A stretch of DNA of 46,757 nt from NCBI RefSeq assembly GCF_004348335.1, contig NZ_SMJW01000025.1, forward strand, positions 1 through 46,757, read 5' to 3'. Both the position numbers and the translations under genes were made by a program. Every line of letters starts with the position of its first letter. The first letter of the stretch is position 1. Origin of the DNA: Actinomadura bangladeshensis. Lineage in GTDB: Bacteria > Actinomycetota > Actinomycetes > Streptosporangiales > Streptosporangiaceae. Shown piece after piece: positions 8,693 through 16,624 of this stretch. The notes under the pieces are model-generated. The model searched no databases. It was not told the origin of the DNA and saw only the letters and a program-made list of their open reading frames with translations.

Positions 8693-9865
8693 GGCGGCCA
8701 CCTTGGCGGCGGTCTTGGGGCTCACCCGGACGGCGCCGCGCATGTTGCGGGTGTAGACCTTCTGGACCTGCACCACGGTGCCCGTCCGGGGGGCGGCGAT
8801 CATCTTGCCGTTGCCCAGGTACAGGGCGATGTGCGAGATGTAGCCGGGGGCGGTCGGGTCGTTCGCCCAGATGAGCATGTCGCCCGGCTCGGCCTTGCTG
8901 TAGGGGATCACCCAGCCGGCGCGGGCCTGGTCGGCGGCGACTCGCGGCAGCCTGATGCCCGCCTTGGCGAACGCGTACTGCATCAGGCCGGAGCAGTCGT
9001 AGCCGCCCTCAGCCTCGGACTCGCCGCCCCACACGTACGGCCAACCGAGCCGCGTGTACGCCGCTTTGATCACCGTCTGCACCTGCCGGGCGGTCATGAC
9101 CTGGCCGTTGGAGGCGGGCAGGTTCCCGCTCTTCGGGAAGTCGATCTCCGGGTTGACCGCGACGGCCTTGGCCTGCTTGGGCAGCACCTTGCGGAGCTTC
9201 TTGATGAACGCCTTCGGCTCGCTCTTCGGGACGCTGATCAGCATCGCGTTGCCGCTCGGCATCCCGAGGGCCTGGGCGGTGCCGTGCGAGACGACCGCGT
9301 CGACGTCGCTGATGCCCATCGTCGCGTACGCGCCGACGCGCAGCTGCGTCTGCCGGTGCTCGCCGCCGACGGGGACCTGGCTGCCGAGCTTGACGCCGCC
9401 GTCGCTGCCCATCGTGAACGAGATCGCGACGTCGCCGGCCGCCAGGTTGCGCCAGAGCGCGTCCGACTTGGCGGTCGGCTTCGGCGTGTAGTTGCGGAAC
9501 GTGGACGGGTTCACGCCCATCAGCCCGACCCGCTTGCCCGCGACCATGCCCTGCACGGCGTCCACGACCTCGACGCCCCGCACGCCCTTGGCGCCGCGGA
9601 CCCGCTGGACGACGTCGGCGGGCAGCGTCGTCGGCGCCGCCACGAGGACGTGCGGGGTGAGCCGCTTACCGAGCGGCGCGACCGCCGTGGGCGACAGGTT
9701 CGTGCTGCCGGACGCGGCGACGTACCGGGCCCGCTGCTGCTGCGTCCGCGGCGGGGCGGCGGGCGCGTCGTCGTGCGCGACGAGCACCGCGACGTTGGCG
9801 GCGAGCGTGGTCAGCACCGAAACGCCGATGATCGTCGGTAGGACCCGGCGGTTCGGCTTTCCCAC
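8681..9865 (-). CDS. Secreted/anchored NlpC/P60 family cell-wall peptidase
   Basis: The 394-residue protein should cleave peptidoglycan stem peptides outside the membrane. It begins with an uncleaved or weakly cleavable signal segment (VLPTIIGVSVLTTLAANVAVLVA). About 220 residues that I cannot assign follow. The C-terminal NlpC/P60 domain (about residues 270-394) has YVWGGESEAEGGYDCSGLMQ with the catalytic Cys, GDMLIWANDP, and SHIALYLGNGKMI with the catalytic His. The middle region (HVLVAAPTTLPADVVQRVRG) looks like the extracellular core seen in MacB/FtsX-type proteins, an unusual partner for NlpC/P60; this is a guess. GTG 9865 has GAGGAG about 7 bases upstream. The leader contains overlapping alternative stems. 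Confidence 0.9.
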   Translation of the reverse strand: MGKPNRRVLPTIIGVSVLTTLAANVAVLVAHDDAPAAPPRTQQQRARYVAASGSTNLSPTAVAPLGKRLTPHVLVAAPTTLPADVVQRVRGAKGVRGVEVVDAVQGMVAGKRVGLMGVNPSTFRNYTPKPTAKSDALWRNLAAGDVAISFTMGSDGGVKLGSQVPVGGEHRQTQLRVGAYATMGISDVDAVVSHGTAQALGMPSGNAMLISVPKSEPKAFIKKLRKVLPKQAKAVAVNPEIDFPKSGNLPASNGQVMTARQVQTVIKAAYTRLGWPYVWGGESEAEGGYDCSGLMQYAFAKAGIRLPRVAADQARAGWVIPYSKAEPGDMLIWANDPTAPGYISHIALYLGNGKMIAAPRTGTVVQVQKVYTRNMRGAVRVSPKTAAKVAAAIG

Positions 9866-9882
9866 TGCTGCACTCCTCGAAG

Positions 9883-9923
9883 GTCGTCCTGCGTCCCGGC
9901 CGGCCCACCGGCCCCGGGACGAC
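9883..9923 (-). promoter_or_regulatory. Leader hairpin with two mutually exclusive stems before the NlpC/P60 gene
   Basis: GTCGTCC (9883-9889) can pair with GGACGAC (9917-9923), while CGTCCCGG (9892-9899) can pair with CCGGGACG (9914-9921). The two 3' arms overlap, so only one stem can form at a time. The element lies about 20 bases before the GTG start and could modulate access to the ribosome site. Confidence 0.35.
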
Positions 9924-10020
9924 TATGACCCAGGCGGGCTGCCACCGTCCAGATACCCGGACCACCACCCGGCACCCTCGCCCGTCCGGCCCCATCGGGT
10001 CAGATCCGGCCCGGCTACTC

Positions 10021-10035
10021 CTTGGTAACACCAAG
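10021..10035. promoter_or_regulatory. 15-bp palindrome between the DUF255 pseudogene and NlpC/P60 gene
   Basis: CTTGGTAACACCAAG is a perfect dyad (6-bp arms, 3-base centre). It lies 41 bases past the end of the DUF255 gene and about 155 bases upstream of the NlpC/P60 start. It could be an operator for the latter or part of a terminator; there is no T-run. Confidence 0.35.
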
Positions 10036-11886
10036 CGGGAACGAGAGCAAGGTCACGCTGCCACAAAGTAGACCGTCAGTCCAATTGCCCACGTAGTTCG
10101 CGGGTCAGATCGGACGTGGTCGTCACGGGCAGCCGGCACACGAACCCGCGGCACACGTACGCGGCCGGGACCTCCGCCACCAGGCCGCGCCCCTCCAGCA
10201 GCGGCACGCCCTCGGCGTCCGGCGGGCCGACGCTCACCACCGCGCCGGGCGCGACGGCCATGAGGGCCGTCCGGTGCAGCGCCCGCGTGCGCGGATCGTC
10301 CGGATCGCCGACCACCGCGATCTCGACCGGGCCGGTCGCGTGCGCCTCCGCCACGGCCAGCCCCCACCCGGCGAACCGGGCGTGCTTGCCGGCGAGCGCC
10401 CCGGCCGGGGCCAGCGCCGCCTCGGCGGCCTGCCGGTGCCAGTCGGACGCGGTGAGCGCCGCGAACGACAGCAGCGCCCCCGCCGCCGCGAACTGCCCGG
10501 ACGGGGTCGCGTTGTCGGTCGGGTCCTGCGGCCGCCGGAACAGCCGCTCCGCGTCGTCGGCCGTGTCGTAGAAGCCGCCCTGCCCGTCCGCGAACCGTTC
10601 GAGGACGGTGTTCAGCAGCTCGCCGGCCATCCGCAGGTGATGCGGGTCCCCGGTGACGCCGTGCAGGGCGATCAGGCCCTCGGCCACGTCGGCGTAGTCC
10701 TCCAGGACGCCGGAGTTGGCGCCCGCGGCCCCGTCCTTGGACGTCCGCGCCAGGCGCCCGTCGCGCTCGTGCACGTCCACCAGCAGCCGCGCGACCTCCT
10801 CGGCCGCCCGGACGAGATCGGGCCGGTCGAACAGGGCGCCGCACTCGGCCAGCGCGGCGATGGCGAGCCCGTTCCACGCCGCCACGACCTTGTCGTCCCG
10901 CGCAGGCGGGATCCGGTGCGCGCGCGCCGACAGCAGGGCCGTCCGGACGCGCTCGTACCGGTCGGCGTCGTCGGGGTCGCTCAAGAGCTGCAGGACCGAC
11001 GTCCCGTGCTCGAACGTCCCCGTCACCTCGAAGAGGCCCTCGGCGAACGCGCCGTCGTCCTCGCCGAGCACCTCCCGGAGCTGCGCGGGCGTCCACGCGT
11101 AGTACTTCCCCTCGACGCCCTCGCTGTCGGCGTCCAGCGCCGAGGCGAGGCCGCCCTCGTTCGTCCGCAGGTCGCGCAGCATCCAGTCGCAGGTCTCCAG
11201 CGCGATCCGCCGCGCGAACGGCGTGCCGGTGAGCCGCCACCAGTGCGCGTAGACCCGCGCCAGCAGGGCGTTGTCGTAGAGCATCTTCTCGAAGTGCGGG
11301 ACGACCCACCGGGCGTCCACGGAGTACCGCGCGAACCCGCCGCCTAGCTGGTCGTACATCCCTCCGCGGGCCATCGCCTCCAGGGTGTGCGACGCCATCG
11401 CGAGGGACTCCTCGTCACCCGTCCGCGCGTGGTGCCGCAGCAGGAACTCCAGCGCCATCGACGGCGGGAACTTGGGCGCGCCCCCGAACCCGCCGCGCAC
11501 CGCGTCGTAGGAACCGGCGAGCGCCTTCACCGCCTGCGCGAGCGCCTGCTCACCGGGCACCTCCGTGCCCGCCGGCCCGGAACCCCGCGAGCTGAGCGCC
11601 GCGACGACCTGCTGCCCCTGCCCCACGACGTCGTCGCGCTGCTCCGTCCACGCCTTGTGGACGGCCTGCAGCAGCGCCTGGAACTGCGCGCGCGGGAAGT
11701 ACGTCCCGCAGTAGAACGGATGTCCCTCCGGGGTCATGAACACCGTCATCGGCCACCCGCCCTGGCCCGTCATGGCCTGGGTCGCCTCCATGTAGACGGC
11801 GTCGATGTCCGGCCGCTCTTCGCGGTCCACCTTGATGTTCACGAACAGCTCGTTCATGACGCGCGCGGTCTCATCGTCCTCAAAGG

Positions 11887-11913
11887 ACTGGTGAGCCATC
11901 ACATGACACCAGT
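11887..11913. other. Candidate recombinase attachment site
   Basis: On the minus strand ACTGGTG (11913-11907) and CACCAGT (11893-11887) form 7-bp inverted arms around a near-palindromic CATGTGATG. The site covers the codons of the conserved CHVMAHQS segment of the DUF255 gene. It marks the zone where codon usage changes from foreign (upstream) to host-like (downstream). Large serine integrases use short imperfect dyads of this size as attB/attP. The assignment is inferred from position and symmetry only. Confidence 0.4.
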
Positions 11914-11929
11914 GAGTTCAGCGGAGCTA
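11909..11929 (-). other. 21-base insertion with two in-frame stops in the DUF255 gene
   Basis: The seven inserted codons read TAG CTC CGC TGA ACT CAC TGG. The insertion ends by repeating the His-Trp codons (CAT TGG before it, CAC TGG at its end), so the CHW part of the motif is nearly duplicated. This pattern fits a recombination junction or scar better than a point mutation. Confidence 0.7.
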
Positions 11930-12198
11930 CCAATGGCAGGATGCGTACCCCACTGAGAGCAGTATGGGCACGTCCCGCCGATTAGCCTCCGCGATCGCCT
12001 CCTCTCCCCATTCCCACCAGTCGACCGGATTGGTGGCGTGCTGAAGGAGATACGGCGACGTAGCTTGAGCTAGTCGGTTCACCCCTCCAGCCTCTCACAT
12101 GTCCTGGCACCCCCTCTCACCGCCACCGTCCGTGAAATGTCGGCCCCGGACTGTAACTTCACCGACCTCGGCAAGCCCCTTCCGGAAGGTGAGATGAG

Positions 12199-13731
12199 AT
12201 GAGCCCGGCACAACCGCTCTTGATCGCGTATGCGCGCATCAGCGACCTGTCAGGGAAGCGGCGGACGCTCGCCGCGGCCCTCGGCGTGGAGGCCCAGCAC
12301 GCCGCCTGCGAAGCGATGGCACGCGACGCCGGGGCCGTCGTGATCAAGCAGTACACGGACAACGACAGGTCGGCGGGCCGCGACGAGAAGCGCGCCGGAT
12401 TCGAGGCCATGCTGGCCGACCTGCATCGCGGCCGCATCGGTGATGGCGAACCTGTGGAGGGTGTGATCACGGTGGACGTCGACCGGATCTACAAGACACC
12501 GGCCCAGTGGGAACGCTTCGTCACCGCGTTCCGCGCCGCTCCTGGACGCGCCTTCCTGGACTGGCAAGGACATCGCGACCTGTACGCATCGGACGCCGAA
12601 GAGACGGGATGGCACGACGTCTCCGGGATCATGGGCGAGAACTCTCGGCGCGGCGACCGGACACGGCGGTGGCACGCCGCTCAGGCACGGCGGGGAATCG
12701 CCCACACGGGCGGGCGGGTCTTCGGTTACCGTCCCGTCCGCGGCGCTCCGGGGGTCATCGAAGTAGTGCCGGCCGAAGCGGCGGTCATCCGCGAGGCCGT
12801 GGCGGCCTGCGTCGAGGGCCTGCCTCTGGGCTCGATCACGCAGATCTTCGCTCGCTCCGGCATCCCGACCGAGAACGGGGGTCCGTGGCGGGCCCAGACG
12901 GTGAAGCAGATCATCTCCAGCCCCCGGCTCGCGGGGCTGCGGATGCTCAACGGCGAGGTCGTCACTGACGACGCCGGCGAGCCCGTGCCGGGGTGTTGGG
13001 AACCCATCATCAGCCCGTCCGAATGGGAGACGGTCCGCAAACGGTACTCACCGCGCCATCGGGCCCCAGGAGGCCGGAGCCTGGACGGCAAGGGGCGCAC
13101 GCCGCGCAAATACCTGCTATCCGGCTTCCTCCTCTGCGGCCGGGAGGTGGACGGGCAACTCTGCAGATGCGTCATGTCGGGCTGCGCTCCCAAGGCCGGC
13201 CGATCGACCTACCGGTACGCATGCCGGCCGAAGAGCGATGGCGGATGCGGTGGGAGTGCAGTGCGGGGTGAATGCATGGACCAGGAGGTGGCCGACCTTG
13301 TCCTCGGCATGCTCACCGACGCACGACCCGGCACTCTTCAACAGGATGCCTGGACCCGAGCCCGAGAGCTCGCGGCAATCCAGGCCAAACAGGAGGAACT
13401 TCACGCACGCCGGCAGCGCGGCGACATCGACCAGACGCTCTTCCTACGGCGATCAGCGGTTCTTGAGGAGATTCTTCAAGACCTGCTCGCGGAGAAGGAG
13501 GACTGGGAAGCGGTCGAGGCGTGCTTCAACGACGAGGCGTCCGAGCGGCTTCGGCGATGGCGTATGCGCCCGGAGACGGGGGGCTACAGCCTTCGTCAAC
13601 GACGAGCACTTGTTGCGGAGGCCCTCACATCGGTCCTGGTCTTCCCAGCTGGACGCGGAAGGAGACGACAGCGCGGGGAAGGCTACCTTCCGGTCCTCAA
13701 CCCGAGCCTGGCGATATCCCCGGGCGGTTAA
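12199..13731 (+). CDS. Large serine recombinase (site-specific integrase type)
   Basis: The 510-residue protein should cut and rejoin DNA at attachment sites through a covalent Ser intermediate. The resolvase domain (about 1-150) has IAYARISDLSGKRR with catalytic Ser15 and Arg13, EKRAGFEAML with Arg65, and VDRIYKT with Arg96. The second Arg of the usual DRLxR motif is Lys99 here. A recombinase domain follows (about 170-290: GGRVFGYRP, IFARSGIPTENGGPW, ISSPRLAGLRM). Next come a Cys-rich zinc-ribbon (LLCG, LCRCVMSGC, CGGSAVRGEC) and a C-terminal coiled coil (about 385-450). ATG 12199 has GGAAGG 9 bases upstream. It ends 5 bases before the end of the convergent oxidoreductase gene and has no excisionase, capsid or transfer genes around it, so it looks like a solo or stranded integrase. 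Confidence 0.92.
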   Translation: MSPAQPLLIAYARISDLSGKRRTLAAALGVEAQHAACEAMARDAGAVVIKQYTDNDRSAGRDEKRAGFEAMLADLHRGRIGDGEPVEGVITVDVDRIYKTPAQWERFVTAFRAAPGRAFLDWQGHRDLYASDAEETGWHDVSGIMGENSRRGDRTRRWHAAQARRGIAHTGGRVFGYRPVRGAPGVIEVVPAEAAVIREAVAACVEGLPLGSITQIFARSGIPTENGGPWRAQTVKQIISSPRLAGLRMLNGEVVTDDAGEPVPGCWEPIISPSEWETVRKRYSPRHRAPGGRSLDGKGRTPRKYLLSGFLLCGREVDGQLCRCVMSGCAPKAGRSTYRYACRPKSDGGCGGSAVRGECMDQEVADLVLGMLTDARPGTLQQDAWTRARELAAIQAKQEELHARRQRGDIDQTLFLRRSAVLEEILQDLLAEKEDWEAVEACFNDEASERLRRWRMRPETGGYSLRQRRALVAEALTSVLVFPAGRGRRRQRGEGYLPVLNPSLAISPGG

Positions 13732-13736
13732 CTCGC

Positions 13737-15095
13737 TCAGGTCGCGAGGTCGGCGAGGGCGGCTTCGATGGCCCGGTGGAAGGTGGGGTAGGCGTAGATC
13801 ATGTCGCGGAGGGCGGCGGTGGGGGTCTCGGTGTGGACGGCGACCGCGAGGAAGCCCAGGACCTCGCCGGCGGACGGCCCGACGGCGGTCGCGCCGACCA
13901 GGGTGCCCCACTCGGTGTTCTCGACCAGCTTGATGAAGCCGTCGTTGCCGGCCTTGTGGATCCAGCCGCGGGTCGACTCGGGAATCTGCGACATGCCGGT
14001 TCGGATGGGGAGGTTCTGGTCGCGCGCCTGGGCCTCGGTCAGGCCGACCGAGGCTATCTCCGGGTCGGTGAAGGTGACGCGCGGGACTGCGCGGTAGGCG
14101 GCGGGCGCCCCCTCCTCGCCGAGGATGTCGCGGACGGCGACGGCCGCCTGGTACATGGAGACGTGCGTGAACGCGCCCATGCCCGTGATGTCGCCGATCG
14201 CCCACACGCCGTCGGCGGCGCGCATGTGGCCGTCGACGGAGACCCTTCGGGCGTTCTCGTCCAGGCCGACCCGGTCGAGGCCGAGGCCCTTGAAGTTGGG
14301 GCGGCGGCCGGTCGCGACCAGGAGGCGTTCGGCGGTGAGGGCCTCGTCGCCGATGTGCATGGTGAACCGGTCGTCCTCGTGGGTGACGGCGGTGACGCCC
14401 GCGCCGGTCCGGACGGTGCTGCCCTCGCGCTCGAAGACCTTCCGGATCAGGGCGCTCGACTCGGGCTCCTCGTTGGCGAGGAGGCGGTCGCCCGCCTCGA
14501 CGATGGTGACGCGGCTGCCGAAGCGGGCGAAGACCTGCGTCATCTCCGCGCCGACGACACCCCCGCCGAGGACGAGGATCGAGCCGGGGACCTCGGTGGC
14601 CTGGACGGCTTCGCGGTTCGTCCAGAACGGGGTGCCGGCCAGGCCGTCGATGGGCGGGGCCACGGGCGCCGTGCCGGTGTTGAGCAGGATGCCCCGGCGG
14701 GCGCGGAACACCCGGTCGCCGACGGTGACCTCGTTCGGGGCGGTGATGCGGCCCTCGCCGCGCACGAGCCTCACGCCCTTGCCGGTGAGGCGGTCGGCGG
14801 CGACCTTGTCGTCCCAGGAGTCGGTGGCCTCGTCCCGGATGCGGGTCGCGACCGTCCCCCAGTCCGGGGTGACGGTGGCCCGCCCCGCCATCCCGGGGAT
14901 GCGGCGGGCCTCTTCGAGCATCCCGGCGGCGCGCACCATCATCTTGGTGGGGACGCACGCGTAGTAGGGGCATTCGCCGCCGACCAGCCGGGACTCCACG
15001 GCGACGACCGACAGGCCCGCCTCCGCCAGCCTTCCGGCCGCGTCCTCTCCCCCGGGTCCGGTACCGATCACCACGACATCGCACTCGTCAGCCAT
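13737..15095 (-). CDS. FAD-dependent pyridine nucleotide-disulfide oxidoreductase
   Basis: The product (452 residues) belongs to the lipoamide dehydrogenase/mercuric reductase/glutathione reductase superfamily and transfers electrons from NAD(P)H through FAD to a disulfide or other acceptor. It has the FAD-binding GTGPGGEDAAGRLAEAG at the N-terminus, the redox motif GGECPYYACVPTK (CX4C) near residue 40, the NAD(P)-binding GGGVVGAEMTQVFARFG, the second FAD motif AIGDITGMGAFTHVSMYQ, and a C-terminal dimerisation domain ending YPTFHRAIEAAL, which supplies the usual catalytic His. The Pro-Tyr-Tyr between the cysteines differs from lipoamide dehydrogenase, so the substrate is open. It begins 4 bases after RNase Z and is probably co-transcribed with it. 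Confidence 0.9.
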   Translation of the reverse strand: MADECDVVVIGTGPGGEDAAGRLAEAGLSVVAVESRLVGGECPYYACVPTKMMVRAAGMLEEARRIPGMAGRATVTPDWGTVATRIRDEATDSWDDKVAADRLTGKGVRLVRGEGRITAPNEVTVGDRVFRARRGILLNTGTAPVAPPIDGLAGTPFWTNREAVQATEVPGSILVLGGGVVGAEMTQVFARFGSRVTIVEAGDRLLANEEPESSALIRKVFEREGSTVRTGAGVTAVTHEDDRFTMHIGDEALTAERLLVATGRRPNFKGLGLDRVGLDENARRVSVDGHMRAADGVWAIGDITGMGAFTHVSMYQAAVAVRDILGEEGAPAAYRAVPRVTFTDPEIASVGLTEAQARDQNLPIRTGMSQIPESTRGWIHKAGNDGFIKLVENTEWGTLVGATAVGPSAGEVLGFLAVAVHTETPTAALRDMIYAYPTFHRAIEAALADLAT

Positions 15096-15099
15096 GCCG

Positions 15100-16056
15100 T
15101 CAATCCTGCCCCTCCTGGAGTCCGGTTAGGCGGCGCGGCGGCATCGGGATCCGGTCGAGATCATGGACGAGGGTGATGTCTCCGCCGAACACGGCGGACG
15201 CCTCGTCCACGTACCGGTGCTCGTCCTCGGCGGGGTACCGCTCGGAGAAGTGGGTGAGGACCAGGTGCCGGACGCCCGCCCGGGCCGCGACCGCGCCCGC
15301 CTGCGCCGCAGTGAGGTGGCCGTACTCGGCGGCCAGGTCCGCGTCCTGGTGGAGGAACGTCGACTCGATGACCAGCATGTCCACGCCGTCGGCCAGTTCG
15401 TGGACGCCGTCGCAGAGCCGGGTGTCCATGACGAACGCGACCTTCTGCCCCGGACGGGGCACGCTGCATTCGCCGAGGGTGACCGTGCGGCCGTCCGGCG
15501 CGGTGATCCGGCCCTCCTCCTGGAGCCGCCGGATCATCGGCCCCCGGACGCCCCGCGCGGCGAGTTCGGCGGGCAGCATCGTCCGGCCGTCCGGCTCCTC
15601 CAGCCGGTACCCGTACGCCTCGACCGGGTGCGACAGCCGCCGCGCGGCCAGGGTGAACGGGGCGTCGCCGGTGTCGAGCGGCATCCGCTCGCCGGAGAGC
15701 GGGCGCTCGCGGATCACGTCGGTGTCGCGGAAGGCGGCGGCGTGCCGCAGCCGCTCCCAGTACTGAGCGCCGCTCGCCGGGAACGCGGCGTCCACCGGAT
15801 GCTCGACGCCGTCGCGCGCGATGCGCTGGACGATCCCGGGCACGCCGAGGCAGTGGTCACCGTGGAAGTGCGTCACGCAGATCCAGGTCACGTCGTGCGC
15901 GGAGACCCCGGCCCGCGACATCTGCCGCTGCGTCCCCTCACCGGGGTCGAACAGGACCCCGTGCCCGTCCCAGCGCAGCAGGTAGCCGTTATGGTTGCGG
16001 GCCCTGGTAGGCACCGCGCTGGCGGACCCGAGGACGATCAGATCGCGAACCGACAT
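15100..16056 (-). CDS. rnz: Ribonuclease Z-like metallo-beta-lactamase nuclease
   Basis: RNase Z trims the 3' trailer of tRNA precursors in the cytoplasm. The 318-residue protein has the family N-terminus [23 protein letters not shown], the zinc-binding [10 protein letters not shown] near residue 65, a downstream metal Asp in FVMDTRLC, and the terminal [10 protein letters not shown] with the last His ligand. ATG 16056 gives the usual start [11 protein letters not shown]; an upstream in-frame GTG at 16089 would add 11 residues that do not resemble the family. The gene is divergent from the PPOX gene over an 80-base gap that contains the palindrome CAAGCGCTTG (16087-16096). Confidence 0.92.
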   Translation of the reverse strand: MSVRDLIVLGSASAVPTRARNHNGYLLRWDGHGVLFDPGEGTQRQMSRAGVSAHDVTWICVTHFHGDHCLGVPGIVQRIARDGVEHPVDAAFPASGAQYWERLRHAAAFRDTDVIRERPLSGERMPLDTGDAPFTLAARRLSHPVEAYGYRLEEPDGRTMLPAELAARGVRGPMIRRLQEEGRITAPDGRTVTLGECSVPRPGQKVAFVMDTRLCDGVHELADGVDMLVIESTFLHQDADLAAEYGHLTAAQAGAVAARAGVRHLVLTHFSERYPAEDEHRYVDEASAVFGGDITLVHDLDRIPMPPRRLTGLQEGQD

Positions 16057-16086
16057 CCCCCCATGGTGCCGGGTGGCGGAGCCGGG

Positions 16087-16096
16087 CAAGCGCTTG
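16087..16096. promoter_or_regulatory. Short palindrome in the rnz/PPOX divergent promoter region
   Basis: CAAGCGCTTG is a perfect 10-bp dyad in the only non-coding stretch between the two divergent genes. A -10-like GATACA lies at 16111-16116 for the plus-strand gene. An operator role is possible but unproven. Confidence 0.3.
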
Positions 16097-16136
16097 GTTA
16101 TTATCTGCGCGATACAGACGACTCAGGGAGGCCCCC

Positions 16137-16613
16137 TTGGCCGGGAGCAAGCGCGACAAGATCAAGATGACGCCGGACGAGGTGGCCGCCTACCTGGCCG
16201 ACAACTTCAAGGTGCAGATCGCGACCATCGGCAAGGACGGCGAGCCGCACCTGGTCACCATGTTCTACGCCCTGCTCGACGGGAAGATCGCCTTCACCAC
16301 CTACAAGGCGTCGCAGAAGGTCTTGAACCTGCGCCGGGACCCCACCATGACCTGCCTGGTGGAGGACGGCACGGAGTACGGCAAGCTGCGCGGCGTCGCC
16401 CTCTACGGCCGCGGCGTCATCATCGAGGACCCCGCGACCCGCAGCAAGGTCGGCATGGTCGTCGGCTCCCGCATGGCGGGCCTGCCCGTCCCGGAGATGG
16501 GCGAGCCGATCGACCCGGTCATCGCCGAGGGCATCGAGCAGGCCCTCGCCAAGCGCGTCCTCATCGTCATGGAGCCCGACCGGATCGTCAGCTGGGACCA
16601 CGGCAAGATCTGA
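16137..16613 (+). CDS. PPOX-class, probably F420-dependent, oxidoreductase
   Basis: The 158-residue protein has the pyridoxamine-phosphate-oxidase-like split beta-barrel: VQIATIGKDGEPHLVTMFYALLDGKIAFTTY, then QKVLNLRRDPTMTCLVEDG and LRGVALYGRGVIIEDP. Actinobacterial members of this branch bind F420 or a flavin/haem and reduce small substrates; the cofactor here is inferred from lineage. The start is TTG 16137, supported by AGGGAGG 5-6 bases upstream. It is convergent with the TPR gene, with only 11 bases between stop codons. Confidence 0.85.
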   Translation: MAGSKRDKIKMTPDEVAAYLADNFKVQIATIGKDGEPHLVTMFYALLDGKIAFTTYKASQKVLNLRRDPTMTCLVEDGTEYGKLRGVALYGRGVIIEDPATRSKVGMVVGSRMAGLPVPEMGEPIDPVIAEGIEQALAKRVLIVMEPDRIVSWDHGKI

Positions 16614-16624
16614 CCGCGCGACGA

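Larger units (their letters stand above)
10076..12082 (-). pseudogene. DUF255 (YyaL-type) thioredoxin-domain protein, interrupted in its CxxC motif
   Basis: Family members have an N-terminal thioredoxin-like domain ([33 protein letters not shown]) and a long alpha/alpha-barrel. Reading from GTG 12082 the minus strand gives 51 good codons: [49 protein letters not shown]. It then meets TAG at 11929-11927. After a 21-base in-frame insertion carrying TAG and TGA, the homology resumes exactly at CHVMAHQSFEDDETARV and continues to 10076. The insertion therefore sits inside the CHWC motif. The 5' piece uses 16 codons of 51 ending in A or T, unlike the G/C-ending codons of the rest. The C-terminal piece could still start at GTG 11902, but without the CxxC or a ribosome site. 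The gene lies beside a serine recombinase. Confidence 0.85.

Noticed and set aside
11850..13735. Complete prophage or integrative conjugative element
   Set aside because: Only the recombinase is present; both flanks are host-type genes within a few bases to a few hundred bases, and no structural, replication or transfer gene is visible.
13737..15095. Lipoamide dehydrogenase or mercuric reductase proper
   Set aside because: The superfamily is clear but the CPYYAC redox motif and lack of partner genes (E1/E2 or mer) do not support a specific name.
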